Of a DNA stretch of 64,000 nucleotides, positions 54,375 to 62,891 are shown piece after piece. A program made the translations under genes and the position numbers. This stretch comes from an uncultured bacterium (GTDB lineage Bacteria; Bacteroidota; Ignavibacteria; Kapaibacteriales; UBA4661): positions 1 to 64,000 of the forward strand of contig CALCNX010000069.1 of the NCBI GenBank assembly GCA_937899715.1. Reading direction: 5' to 3'. Under the pieces are notes generated by a model. That model did no database searches. It had not been told where the DNA came from and was given only the letters and a program-made list of their open reading frames with translations. Every line of letters starts with the position of its first letter. Within the stretch, counting starts at the first letter, position 1.

Positions 54375-54644
54375 AAATGCTCACCAAGAAGAAAAGTCCT
54401 CCAACGAAAAATTGCTTTCAAAGAAGTTGACAAAGAACGAGAAGTGTTCTATATTTACGCCAGAGAAATTTGATACTAAATGGCGCAGATATTGAAGACT
54501 ATTACTTGTAGTCATAGTCAAAGAATGTGCCAGTCGGTTTTTACACAATATATTTATCTGGCAAACAAGATTATATCAGCCTTGGCAGCATATCGTCCAT
54601 ATCGAACCATTTCCGTACTCCATAGTAACAAGGTGTCTCAATAC

Positions 54645-57050
54645 ATGAATAATGTTTCATTTCTTGACAGTCTTGAGGATACCTCATTGCGTAGGAACCA
54701 AGTGCAAACGGCACGACGGTTTCCCTATTGGAGCGCTCTTTTGTGTATCATAGCTTTGCTTGCCACGTTCCGTCCTTGCCCAAGCACAGCTTCCCACCAC
54801 GCGCTGTCTGGGCGTGCCATGTTGGATGAAGGGCTGTGGACGTTTGACAGTCCGCCACTGAAACTCCTTTTTGAGCGCTACAAATTCACACCCACCAAAG
54901 AATGGCTTGATACGCTCCGGCTGGCATCGGTGCGTTTTACTACGGGGGGCGGTTCAGGAGCGTTTGTGAGCGCTCGTGGTTTGGTGATAACGAACCATCA
55001 TGTTGTTTTGGAACAACTACAACGTCTTTCTACAAAGGAGCGCGATATTATCGCAGGTGGCTATACGGCAGCAACACAGGCACAAGAGCTAAAATGTCCT
55101 GAAATGGAGTTGGACGTGCTCATCGAAATGGAAAACATCACTTCTCGGATGCTGCGTTTGGTTAAAAAGGGTATCGCCGATGAAGATCTCTTCGCCGCAC
55201 GGCAAGCGGAAATACGTCACATAGAAGCAGAGAATACATCAGACCGCACCAATACTCGTGCTGAGGTTGTAACGCTCTATTCCGGTGGCGAATACTGGCT
55301 TTACCGCTATAAGCGATATACAGACGTGCGGCTGGTGGTAGCACCGGAGCTACAAGCTGCTAATTTTGGTGGTGATTATGACAATTTTACCTACCCGCGT
55401 TATGCGCTGGACTTCGCGCTGGTGCGTGTGTATGAGCATGGGAAGCCGATTCCAAGTCCATACTACCTCAAATGGAAGACCAAAGGTTCCGTGCCTCGTG
55501 AACCCGTCTTTGTTGCTGGTTTTCCCGGCTCCACAAATCGTCTCAATACATATTCTCAGTTCGTCTTTAACCGCGATATTTTTTATCCTTTTATGCTGCG
55601 GCGCATCAATTCTATGTTGACAACGGCACGGCGCTATTCCGAGCGCGGCGTAGAGCAATCACGACGGGCTTTGGAAGACATTTTGAATGATGAAAACGCA
55701 AAGAAATCGCTCATTGGCGAGTATAAAGGCTTAATGGATAAAGCTATTGAAACGAAATGTCGCCAAAGTGAGAATGAATTACGGCAAAAAATTGCCTCTG
55801 ACCGCGAACTGACAGGCTTGTACGGCAATGCGTGGGAAGCAATAGAACGCGTAGTACAAAAACAAGCCGTTATTTTCAAAGAATATACCGCCACATTCTC
55901 TACACCGCTTGCCGACATCGCTTTTAGTATTATTCGCTATGCGCTAGAGAAAGAAAGTATGAGTCCGGCGAGTGTTAGCGCCGACAAGTCGGCGGACAAA
56001 AAAACTCCTGAAAAATCACTCGCTGCTGATAAGACCGTTAAAAAAGAGCTATTAGAAGAACTTCGTTCGCAAAGTCTTAGCCCCATAGCAATTGCACTTG
56101 ATTACGAAGAAGTGCGTCTTGCAGGGGAATTAGAGTTTTTACTTTCAGAACTAAGCGCCGGAGACCCTTTTGTGCGTAGTATGCTTGGCGAAGGCAGTAT
56201 TTTGCGTGCACCCGCAGACGTAGCTCGTGATGCTATTCGGGGAACACATCTGACGGATATTGCTTTTCGTAAAACGCTTTTAGATGGCGGGCGCAAAGCC
56301 ATTGAGCGCTCCACCGACCCGATGATTGTGTTTATGCGCAAACTTGTTCCACTCTGGCTGGAACGTGAAGAATATCATCGCAATAACATTCAAGCTCCAC
56401 TTGCTGTGTCATTAGAGAAAATAGCCCTTGCCCGGTTTGCCGTTTATGGTAAAAGCGCTTATCCCGATGCCAATTTTTCCTTGCGTCTGAGCGTGGGCAC
56501 AGTGCAAGGGTACGGCATGAACGGTACGCTTGCGCCCTCACAGACCACGCTCTACGGCTTGTTCGACCGTGCGGCGAGTTTTGCTGCCAGCGACGTTGCC
56601 TCAGATTTTATGCTGCCTTCACGTTTGGCAACGAATAGAGAAGCACCACATCGTGACAGAATACCACTTGCAACGCCCGTTAATTTCGTCACGACCTGTG
56701 ATATTGTTGGCGGTAATTCCGGTTCGCCGCTTGTCAATAGAAATCTTGAATTTGTGGGGTTGGTATTCGATGGGAATATTGAGAGTCTATCGGGTCGATT
56801 TGTCTATAATGAAGAAGCTGGGCGGACGCTCTGCGTTCATCCCACGTTTATCATCGAAGCGTTGCGCAAATTGTACAATGCAGGAAATACGGCTGACGAA
56901 CTTGAAGGTATCAAGCCAACTCCGCCTGTCCCGGAAACAAAACCCTCCGATTCCAAGCCGTCTGACAAAAATCTTGACAAAGTGCCCGAAAAAAGATCTG
57001 GTAAAGCCGATGAATCAAAGCCACCACGCGAGACGGTACGAAACCCTTAA
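54645..57050 (+). CDS. S46-family dipeptidyl-peptidase, DPP7-like
   Basis: This exported serine peptidase removes dipeptides from protein N-termini in the periplasm, feeding amino-acid metabolism. From ATG 54645 it has 801 residues; an ATG at 54480 would add 55. The signal segment is WSALLCIIALLATFRPCPS. The triad is His in TNHHVV (118-119), Asp in GGDYDNFTYPR (about 244-246) and Ser692 in GGNSGSP. The residue 18 after the Ser, which in P. gingivalis enzymes is Gly673 (DPP7) or Arg673 (DPP11), is Gly710 in FDGN. A preference for hydrophobic rather than acidic P1 residues is therefore likely. An inserted Lys/Ser/Asp-rich loop (about residues 443-470) and a long Pro/Lys/Ser-rich C-terminal tail are unusual. 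Confidence 0.9.
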   Translation: MNNVSFLDSLEDTSLRRNQVQTARRFPYWSALLCIIALLATFRPCPSTASHHALSGRAMLDEGLWTFDSPPLKLLFERYKFTPTKEWLDTLRLASVRFTTGGGSGAFVSARGLVITNHHVVLEQLQRLSTKERDIIAGGYTAATQAQELKCPEMELDVLIEMENITSRMLRLVKKGIADEDLFAARQAEIRHIEAENTSDRTNTRAEVVTLYSGGEYWLYRYKRYTDVRLVVAPELQAANFGGDYDNFTYPRYALDFALVRVYEHGKPIPSPYYLKWKTKGSVPREPVFVAGFPGSTNRLNTYSQFVFNRDIFYPFMLRRINSMLTTARRYSERGVEQSRRALEDILNDENAKKSLIGEYKGLMDKAIETKCRQSENELRQKIASDRELTGLYGNAWEAIERVVQKQAVIFKEYTATFSTPLADIAFSIIRYALEKESMSPASVSADKSADKKTPEKSLAADKTVKKELLEELRSQSLSPIAIALDYEEVRLAGELEFLLSELSAGDPFVRSMLGEGSILRAPADVARDAIRGTHLTDIAFRKTLLDGGRKAIERSTDPMIVFMRKLVPLWLEREEYHRNNIQAPLAVSLEKIALARFAVYGKSAYPDANFSLRLSVGTVQGYGMNGTLAPSQTTLYGLFDRAASFAASDVASDFMLPSRLATNREAPHRDRIPLATPVNFVTTCDIVGGNSGSPLVNRNLEFVGLVFDGNIESLSGRFVYNEEAGRTLCVHPTFIIEALRKLYNAGNTADELEGIKPTPPVPETKPSDSKPSDKNLDKVPEKRSGKADESKPPRETVRNP

Positions 57051-57312
57051 CTGATAATTTCCCTTTTTCTCGACAATTTCTTGGGCAGATTTTTCAGACA
57101 ATTATTGAGTACAGCCCGCACAAATGCTATCTCCACATCAACAAGAAATTTCGAGTGAGGAATTTCATAAGTTTGGCATGGAAAATGTAGGTTTTACTAC
57201 GATTTCTCTGTATATTTCCAAGCGCTAGTTACACGCAAGCCGCAGCGCATAGCAAATATGCACCGTTGTCGTTATTTCTTTCCATCATCTTTCACTCTTC
57301 GGTACGGAGAAT

Positions 57313-59214
57313 ATGAGCGCCCCAGTTTCCTCACCTACTCACGGCGCACCGCGTCGCAGCATTGACATCGCAACGCTTGGTGCCATTGGACAGAGCATTA
57401 CTGCCAGTCTTGACCTCGAAACTATTCTTACCACTGTGCATAAAAGCGTTGAAGAGCTAATGCAGGCAGATATTTTCGGTATTGCGATTTACCGTGAATG
57501 GGGTGAAATCGAGTATCAATACTATATTGAGGGCGGAAAATTTGAGTATATGCCCTCGGCGATCATGGAAGAAAAAAATAGCTTTGCCGTATGGGCAATT
57601 GACCATAGCAAAGAAGTTGTCGTACAGAATTATGCTGACGAATATAAAAACTATGTAGAAGTGCTCCGTCCTGAGGAGACCAAAGCGCCATCGCAAATGT
57701 ATTTTCCGCTCATTGCTAAGAATCAGTCAATAGGTCTGCTCACGGTGCAAGCATTTGAGCCATCGGCATATGAAGAAATTCATATCGGAATTCTCAAGAC
57801 AATTGCCTCATACGCGGCGGTAGCTATTGATAACCTCAATTCCTACTCGCGTCTTGCCAATGCAGCCGCCGAAATGGAAGTGATGAATCACAGCTTGCGC
57901 GACCTCAACGACAAAATGCAGAAAATTAATCAAGATATTTCTACGCTGAGTTCGATGGGGCAGAAAATCACCTCCACGCTGGACTACGAGACTATTTTGA
58001 GCGCAATGTATCAAAGCGTTTGCGAATTGCTCGACGTTTCGACCTTTGGCTTAGGCGTAGCGCGTGATGCGGACAATACCATTGAGTATTTGCTTTTTAT
58101 GGTCAATGGGCACCAAAGTTACCACGTGCCGATTTCACTGGATGATGATACGAGTCTTGCCGTCAAAAGCATGAACGAGCGTATAGAAATTGTTATGAAT
58201 AATGTCCCGGACGAATACAAGCAATACGTTCCGCGCCTTCGTGCTGAAGAAGCACACGCCCGGTCGCTCGTTTATTTCCCACTTGTTGTGAAAAATCGCG
58301 CTGTCGGGGTCTTGACCGTACAAAGCGGCAATGCCAATTCTTACTCGAAGTATCAAATTGACATGATGCGCACGATTGCTACGTACGCAGCAACGGCAAT
58401 TGACAATATCTATGCGTACTCGTACTTGGCAACAGCTTTTGCCGAGACCGAAAGCACACGTGCGGAAATCACACAGTTGAATAAGCACTTGGTAGAACTT
58501 GACAATGAGAAAAATGAGTTTTTAGGCATTGTGGCGCACGATTTGAAAAATCCGCTTTCCGGTATTAGAATGTTGGCGAAGGTCTTGCATGATGAATACT
58601 CCAGCATCAGCAAAGAAGAAATACAGGAACTTTCCAATGATATTTTGAATTCTGCCGGACGGATGTTTGAGCTTATCACGAACCTTCTGGACATCAATGC
58701 CATTGAGCGCGGTGCAATTAAGGTTTATCTCTGCGATTTCGATTTTGCGATGATTGTCAATGCGCTGTGCGAAAATTACCAGCAACGTGCCCATGCGAAA
58801 GATATTAAACTTAATTTTGAAGTGGAAGAAGGTTTGCGTTATACCTTTGCCGACCAGAACGCGACGATTCAAGTATTGGATAACCTTATTTCTAATGCTG
58901 TCAAATACTCACCGCACAATAAAAATGTTTGGGTGCGCTGCACCATGAATGGCTTGAAAAAAGTGCGTTGTGAGGTTAAAGATGAAGGTCCCGGATTAAC
59001 AGAAGAGGATAAAGCAAAACTTTTTGGTAAATTTGCACGACTCTCTGCGCAACCAACCGGTGGCGAACATTCGACCGGCTTAGGTTTGTCCATCGTTAAA
59101 AAGATGGCAGAAGCTATGGGCGGCACGGTTTGGTGCGAGAGTGAGTACGGGCATGGAGCTTCGTTTTTTGTGGAACTTCCCGCAACAGAAGATGAGGAAC
59201 TACCACATTCGTAG
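57313..59214 (+). CDS. Soluble hybrid sensor: GAF-GAF histidine kinase
   Basis: This 633-residue protein has no membrane segment. Two tandem GAF domains (about residues 8-180 and 210-375) are clearly duplicated: TLGAIGQSITASLDLETILT and TLSSMGQKITSTLDYETILS open each. A coiled linker leads to the HisKA domain with the phosphorylated His409 in FLGIVAHDLKNPLSGIR. The ATP-binding domain has QVLDNLISNAVKYS (N box), DEGPGL (G1), STGLGLSIVKK (G2) and GHGASFFVELP. GGAG lies before the ATG. No response-regulator gene is adjacent, so it is an orphan kinase. The ligand of the GAF domains is unknown. Confidence 0.92.
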   Translation: MSAPVSSPTHGAPRRSIDIATLGAIGQSITASLDLETILTTVHKSVEELMQADIFGIAIYREWGEIEYQYYIEGGKFEYMPSAIMEEKNSFAVWAIDHSKEVVVQNYADEYKNYVEVLRPEETKAPSQMYFPLIAKNQSIGLLTVQAFEPSAYEEIHIGILKTIASYAAVAIDNLNSYSRLANAAAEMEVMNHSLRDLNDKMQKINQDISTLSSMGQKITSTLDYETILSAMYQSVCELLDVSTFGLGVARDADNTIEYLLFMVNGHQSYHVPISLDDDTSLAVKSMNERIEIVMNNVPDEYKQYVPRLRAEEAHARSLVYFPLVVKNRAVGVLTVQSGNANSYSKYQIDMMRTIATYAATAIDNIYAYSYLATAFAETESTRAEITQLNKHLVELDNEKNEFLGIVAHDLKNPLSGIRMLAKVLHDEYSSISKEEIQELSNDILNSAGRMFELITNLLDINAIERGAIKVYLCDFDFAMIVNALCENYQQRAHAKDIKLNFEVEEGLRYTFADQNATIQVLDNLISNAVKYSPHNKNVWVRCTMNGLKKVRCEVKDEGPGLTEEDKAKLFGKFARLSAQPTGGEHSTGLGLSIVKKMAEAMGGTVWCESEYGHGASFFVELPATEDEELPHS

Positions 59215-59269
59215 CCGATTGTCCGCATAAATACATTTCTTTATTAAATTTTTCCGTGATTGCTGTATT

Positions 59270-60052
59270 ATGTTCTTTTCGCATCTTCTCCTCGTGTCAT
59301 TCTACCGCCACGCACGACTTCTATCCACTATCACATTAGTCTGTGTCGCACTTTTTGCCAGCTTTTCTTTGACCGCTTGTTTCTCGACCGACCCTGCGCT
59401 GGATACATCGGGAGACCTGATTATCGTTGATAAGGTCATTGGTACCGGTGCGACCGTTTCGATTGATACTAATATTGTAACTCAAGTAGATGTTGTGCTG
59501 AGCGAAAGACTTGCAAACGGTACTGTCACACGTTCAACAGTAGCTACCAAACTCTTGGTAGATAATTTTACAGGCACTCCGACCGTAGGATTGGATATGG
59601 GGTTGCGCGGTATGCGTGTTGGCAGCACTCGTACTATTACCGTCCCGCCACGCTTAGGCTATTTGAATCATCAACAAGGAAGTGTGCCTCCGAATTCTAC
59701 CATCATTTACGACGTAACACTGAACAAAACTGAGGTCTTTGTCAAAGAAGACCTTGTTGTGGGTACAGGGGATTCTGCAAAGTATAACAGCACTGTCAAT
59801 GTTACCTATACTGGTCGCTTACTGAACGGTAATTATTTTGATGCTACAACCGCTGGAGCTACGTTCTCCTTCCGACTTGGTGCAAATTCCGTCATTCGCG
59901 GCTGGGATGTTGGCGTTTTGAATATGCGCGTAGGCGGGAAGCGCCGTTTAATTATCCCGTCTTTGCTTGGGTATGGCGCAACGGCGCAAGGGAAAATTCC
60001 CGCAAACTCAACCCTTATTTTCGAGATAGAACTGATTAGCCTCACGCAGTAA
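59270..60052 (+). CDS. FKBP-type peptidyl-prolyl isomerase lipoprotein, two domains
   Basis: This 260-residue protein has a lipoprotein signal (LSTITLVCVALFASFSLTAC). Two FKBP domains follow. The first (about 50-152) is degenerate, though it keeps GLDMGLRGMRVGSTRTITVPPRLGY. The second (about 158-260) is complete: VNVTYTGRLLNGNYFDAT, FSFRLGANSVIRGWDVGVLNMRVGGKRRLIIPSLLGYG and PANSTLIFEIELI. It should speed proline isomerisation in folding proteins of the periplasm or outer membrane. It lies between the histidine kinase gene and the DUF58 gene. Confidence 0.9.
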   Translation: MFFSHLLLVSFYRHARLLSTITLVCVALFASFSLTACFSTDPALDTSGDLIIVDKVIGTGATVSIDTNIVTQVDVVLSERLANGTVTRSTVATKLLVDNFTGTPTVGLDMGLRGMRVGSTRTITVPPRLGYLNHQQGSVPPNSTIIYDVTLNKTEVFVKEDLVVGTGDSAKYNSTVNVTYTGRLLNGNYFDATTAGATFSFRLGANSVIRGWDVGVLNMRVGGKRRLIIPSLLGYGATAQGKIPANSTLIFEIELISLTQ

Positions 60053-60096
60053 TCTGGTGTCGATAAATATCAGTAACTGTTTTACAGTGATAAAGT

Positions 60097-60972
60097 ATGG
60101 AAGCATCCGAACTCCTCAAGAAAGTACGCCGCATTGAGATAAAGACACGCGGTCTGTCGAACCAGATTTTTTCCGGTGAATACCACAGTGCTTTCAAAGG
60201 GCGCGGAATGGCGTTCAGCGAGGTACGGCAGTACCAGCCCGGCGACGATGTACGGACGATAGATTGGAACGTAACAGCCCGCTTCAATGAGCCATTCGTA
60301 AAAGTCTTCGAGGAAGAGCGCGAGCTAACGGTGATGCTTGTGGTGGACGTAAGCGCCTCGAAAGATTTTGGCACAAGCAAGCAATTCAAAAAAGATTTGG
60401 TAACGGAACTTTGTGCGGTCTTGTCGTTCTCAGCTATTCAGAACAACGACAAAATCGGGCTAATTTTTTTTAGCGACTGCATTGAAAAATTTATTCCGCC
60501 CAAAAAGGGGAAATCGCATATTCTGCGCATTATTCGTGAACTGATTGAATTTACACCGCAGCATAACAGCACAAATATTGCAGAGGCGCTTCAATACTTG
60601 ACCAGTGCCATCAAAAAACGGAGCATTGCTTTTGTCATTTCTGATTTTTTAGATTCTAATTTTGAAACGCCTTTGCGCATTGCCGCAAAGAAGCACGATC
60701 TTGTAGCAATTCGTATTTTCGACGAGCGCGAAGCAACCTTGCCGGACGTAGGACTGATGCGTGTTCGGGATGCCGAGAACGGCAGCACGGCATGGATAGA
60801 CACTGCCAATCCTGAAACCCGTGCACGCTACCGCTCGTGGTGGACCAATCACGAAATGACGCTTGCCACCGCCTTTGCACGAAGTGGAGTGGATGTCGTG
60901 CGCATAGGGACTGCTGAATCATACATTACCCCCTTACGCACTTTTTTCAAGGCTCGCGAACAAAAACGCTAA
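60097..60972 (+). CDS. DUF58-family protein (von Willebrand A-like)
   Basis: This 291-residue cytoplasmic protein begins VRRIEIKTRGLSNQIFSGEYHSAFKGRGMAFSEVRQYQPGDDVRTIDWNV, the hallmark of DUF58. A von Willebrand A-like fold follows, with a metal-site motif VVDVSASKDFG. DUF58 proteins normally work with a MoxR AAA ATPase and VWA membrane proteins to assemble or activate enzymes. None of these partners lies in this window, so here the gene is isolated. Confidence 0.9.
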   Translation: MEASELLKKVRRIEIKTRGLSNQIFSGEYHSAFKGRGMAFSEVRQYQPGDDVRTIDWNVTARFNEPFVKVFEEERELTVMLVVDVSASKDFGTSKQFKKDLVTELCAVLSFSAIQNNDKIGLIFFSDCIEKFIPPKKGKSHILRIIRELIEFTPQHNSTNIAEALQYLTSAIKKRSIAFVISDFLDSNFETPLRIAAKKHDLVAIRIFDEREATLPDVGLMRVRDAENGSTAWIDTANPETRARYRSWWTNHEMTLATAFARSGVDVVRIGTAESYITPLRTFFKAREQKR

Positions 60973-61235
60973 CGATAATTTTTTGTATAGTGCCAGATTC
61001 TATAAGGCTTTCAGAGTGTGCTTGCGTTCAATTATCAATGCCTTCGTGTAAAGCAATGAGAACTTTTACCGTTTACCCCAAAAATATGTCGTTTCGCCCC
61101 AAACTTGTTGCGCATCTCCTAAAGAAAAACGATTTTTGTACAAGTAGCCTGACAATAAAAGCTACACAGATTGAAAAAACTTTTGATAAAACATTTTCAT
61201 TTTTCACAACAAATTTATTCCTAGGAGTTGTCATC

Positions 61236-62177
61236 ATGACACGCACATTCAAACAAACCCTCGCTTTTGCATTGGCAATCGCCATTATGCTTCCAGTCTT
61301 GGCTATGGCTCAAGGCGATGAAATCTTCAAAGTGATTGCTTGCAAAGGCAAAATCACCTTACAGCGCACCAAAAAACCTGTCAACGTCGGTTCCGGCTTG
61401 AACTCCGCTGACCAACTGCGCATGGAAGGACCTGTGTATCTGGGCTTGGTTCACAAAAGCGGCAAAGCGATTGAACTTCGCAGCGAAGGCATCATTGTTA
61501 TTTCCGATCTTTTGAAACAAGTTTCCTCAAAATCAACAGGTATGGACAAACTTGTGGGTTTTGTTGTGAATTCGGTCAAAGGTGCTGAAGAAGGTAAAAA
61601 CATTAAGAGCGCAAGCGTTGAGATGTCGCTGAACGTCAACAAACTCCGCCTTATCTCACCTCGCACAACCAAAACCATTGACGACGAGATGACCTTTACA
61701 TGGAATGGTTCTGTGGATGGCAAACCGGCAAACTATCTCTTCACGATTACCGACGCGAATCAAAACGTCCGCTTCAAAAAAGAATTGACCGAAACACAAC
61801 TTGCTGTCAATCTGAAATCGTTGAACCTTGAGAAAGATCGTTGCTACTACTGGAGCGTTACCCAAACCAACGCACAAGTACTGTCTATCGAGAGCTATTG
61901 CCTCTACTTGGTAAACGATGCAGAGACAGCTTCTCTTAGCGGACAGCTTCAAACCTTGCGTCAAGAGCAAGGCGCTCAACCAAACGCACTCGACAAACTT
62001 ATGCTCGGTGCTTTCTATGAGCAAAATGGTCTTACCTACCGCGCTATGACGGCATATAAAGATGCAGCAGCTATCGGTGGCGATGTAGAAATTTTCAACG
62101 ATTCCTACCGCGAGTTCCTCCGTCGCACGGGTGTTGACTACGAGACCATGAAATTGATGGTTAAAGAGCAGAAGTAA
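61236..62177 (+). CDS. Exported FecR-like protein with helical C-terminus
   Basis: This 313-residue protein has a signal peptide (TLAFALAIAIMLPVLAMAQ). The ATG at 61236 is preferred because CTAGGAG lies just upstream. The first part (FKVIACKGKITLQRTKKPVNVGSGLNSADQLRMEGPVYLGLVHKSGKAIELRSEG) resembles the FecR domain, a beta-rich periplasmic sensor or binding module. Then a fibronectin-like beta part (TFTWNGSVDGKPANYLFTI) and a TPR-like helical tail follow (LDKLMLGAFYEQNGLTYRAMTAYKDAA). FecR-like proteins of this kind are often encoded with CHASE2 proteins; one is present at 47791-49131, though not next to it. Confidence 0.7.
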   Translation: MTRTFKQTLAFALAIAIMLPVLAMAQGDEIFKVIACKGKITLQRTKKPVNVGSGLNSADQLRMEGPVYLGLVHKSGKAIELRSEGIIVISDLLKQVSSKSTGMDKLVGFVVNSVKGAEEGKNIKSASVEMSLNVNKLRLISPRTTKTIDDEMTFTWNGSVDGKPANYLFTITDANQNVRFKKELTETQLAVNLKSLNLEKDRCYYWSVTQTNAQVLSIESYCLYLVNDAETASLSGQLQTLRQEQGAQPNALDKLMLGAFYEQNGLTYRAMTAYKDAAAIGGDVEIFNDSYREFLRRTGVDYETMKLMVKEQK

Positions 62178-62233
62178 ATAAATGCAAAGATTATGTTTCT
62201 GAGCAATAGGCTCGGAAAACCATAGATACAAAC

Positions 62234-62278
62234 AGAAGCGTTACGAACTACAAGAGTTTGTAACGCTTCTGGCTTTTT
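62234..62278 (+). terminator. Terminator of the FecR-like gene
   Basis: AGAAGCGTTAC (62234-62244) pairs with GTAACGCTTCT (62260-62270) across a 15-base loop and is followed by GGCTTTTT. It lies 57 bp after the stop codon. Confidence 0.8.
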
Positions 62279-62321
62279 GGAGTCATTGCTGAGAAGATGT
62301 GCCGATACGAAATGAAATATG

Positions 62322-62802
62322 CTACGCTTTTTTCTTTGCCAGACGCAAATCCAACGTGTACGGATATTCCTCATTTTTCACCTCCGGCGGAATTACCATC
62401 ATTGTTTGTGGGGCATGACCTTCAGGAATAAATTGCCCGCCAGTAAAGCAATTTCAAGTTCGTAAAGTTTTTCGTCGTATCCTTCATCTACACGCGGCGC
62501 TTGGCTTGTTGGTCCGATAAAAGAGCTAGAGAAAAGATACGATAAGCCCGGATGGTGCAGCCAATAATTCACAAGAGAGCGCAAAAGGTCCGGGCGACGC
62601 AGAATAGGGTTGTCCGACGGTTTTGTCTGCGCCAATGGTTTACGTGGTTGTCACCACCGGAGCCGGAGTGCCGACCGTCCAGCATGAATTTTTCCGTACT
62701 AAGCCGCACCAGACGTGCCTCCGCGTAGAGTGTTTCGAGAAAGGGTGAAACACGGGGCTTGTGGTAAGGATGAAGATAGGCATTTGTGGGAAAAGTTGCC
62801 AC
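62322..62802 (-). pseudogene. Decayed DUF2126 (transglutaminase-associated) gene, C-terminal part
   Basis: Three minus-strand frames join to give pieces of the DUF2126 domain. The first is LETLYAEARLVRLSTEKFML then DGRHSGSGGDNHV (62802-62569 frame). The second is LRRPDLLRSLVNYWLHHPGL then SYLFSSSFIGPTSQAPRVDE (62635-62399 frame). The third is PEGHAPQT...EEYPYTLDLRLAKKKA, ending at a TAG at 62322. In intact family members these are parts of one protein of about 1100 residues, with a few hundred residues between the second and third pieces. At least two frameshifts, an internal deletion and loss of the N-terminal half are therefore needed. It lies between the FecR-like gene terminator and radA. 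Confidence 0.75.
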
Positions 62803-62891
62803 ACAATTTTTTTTACCATGCTTTCGGGGTACCGTTTTTCGCGTTATCGTTTCTCGTGCTGCCGTGTCTCAAAAACGCTTGTAAAAAGGAT

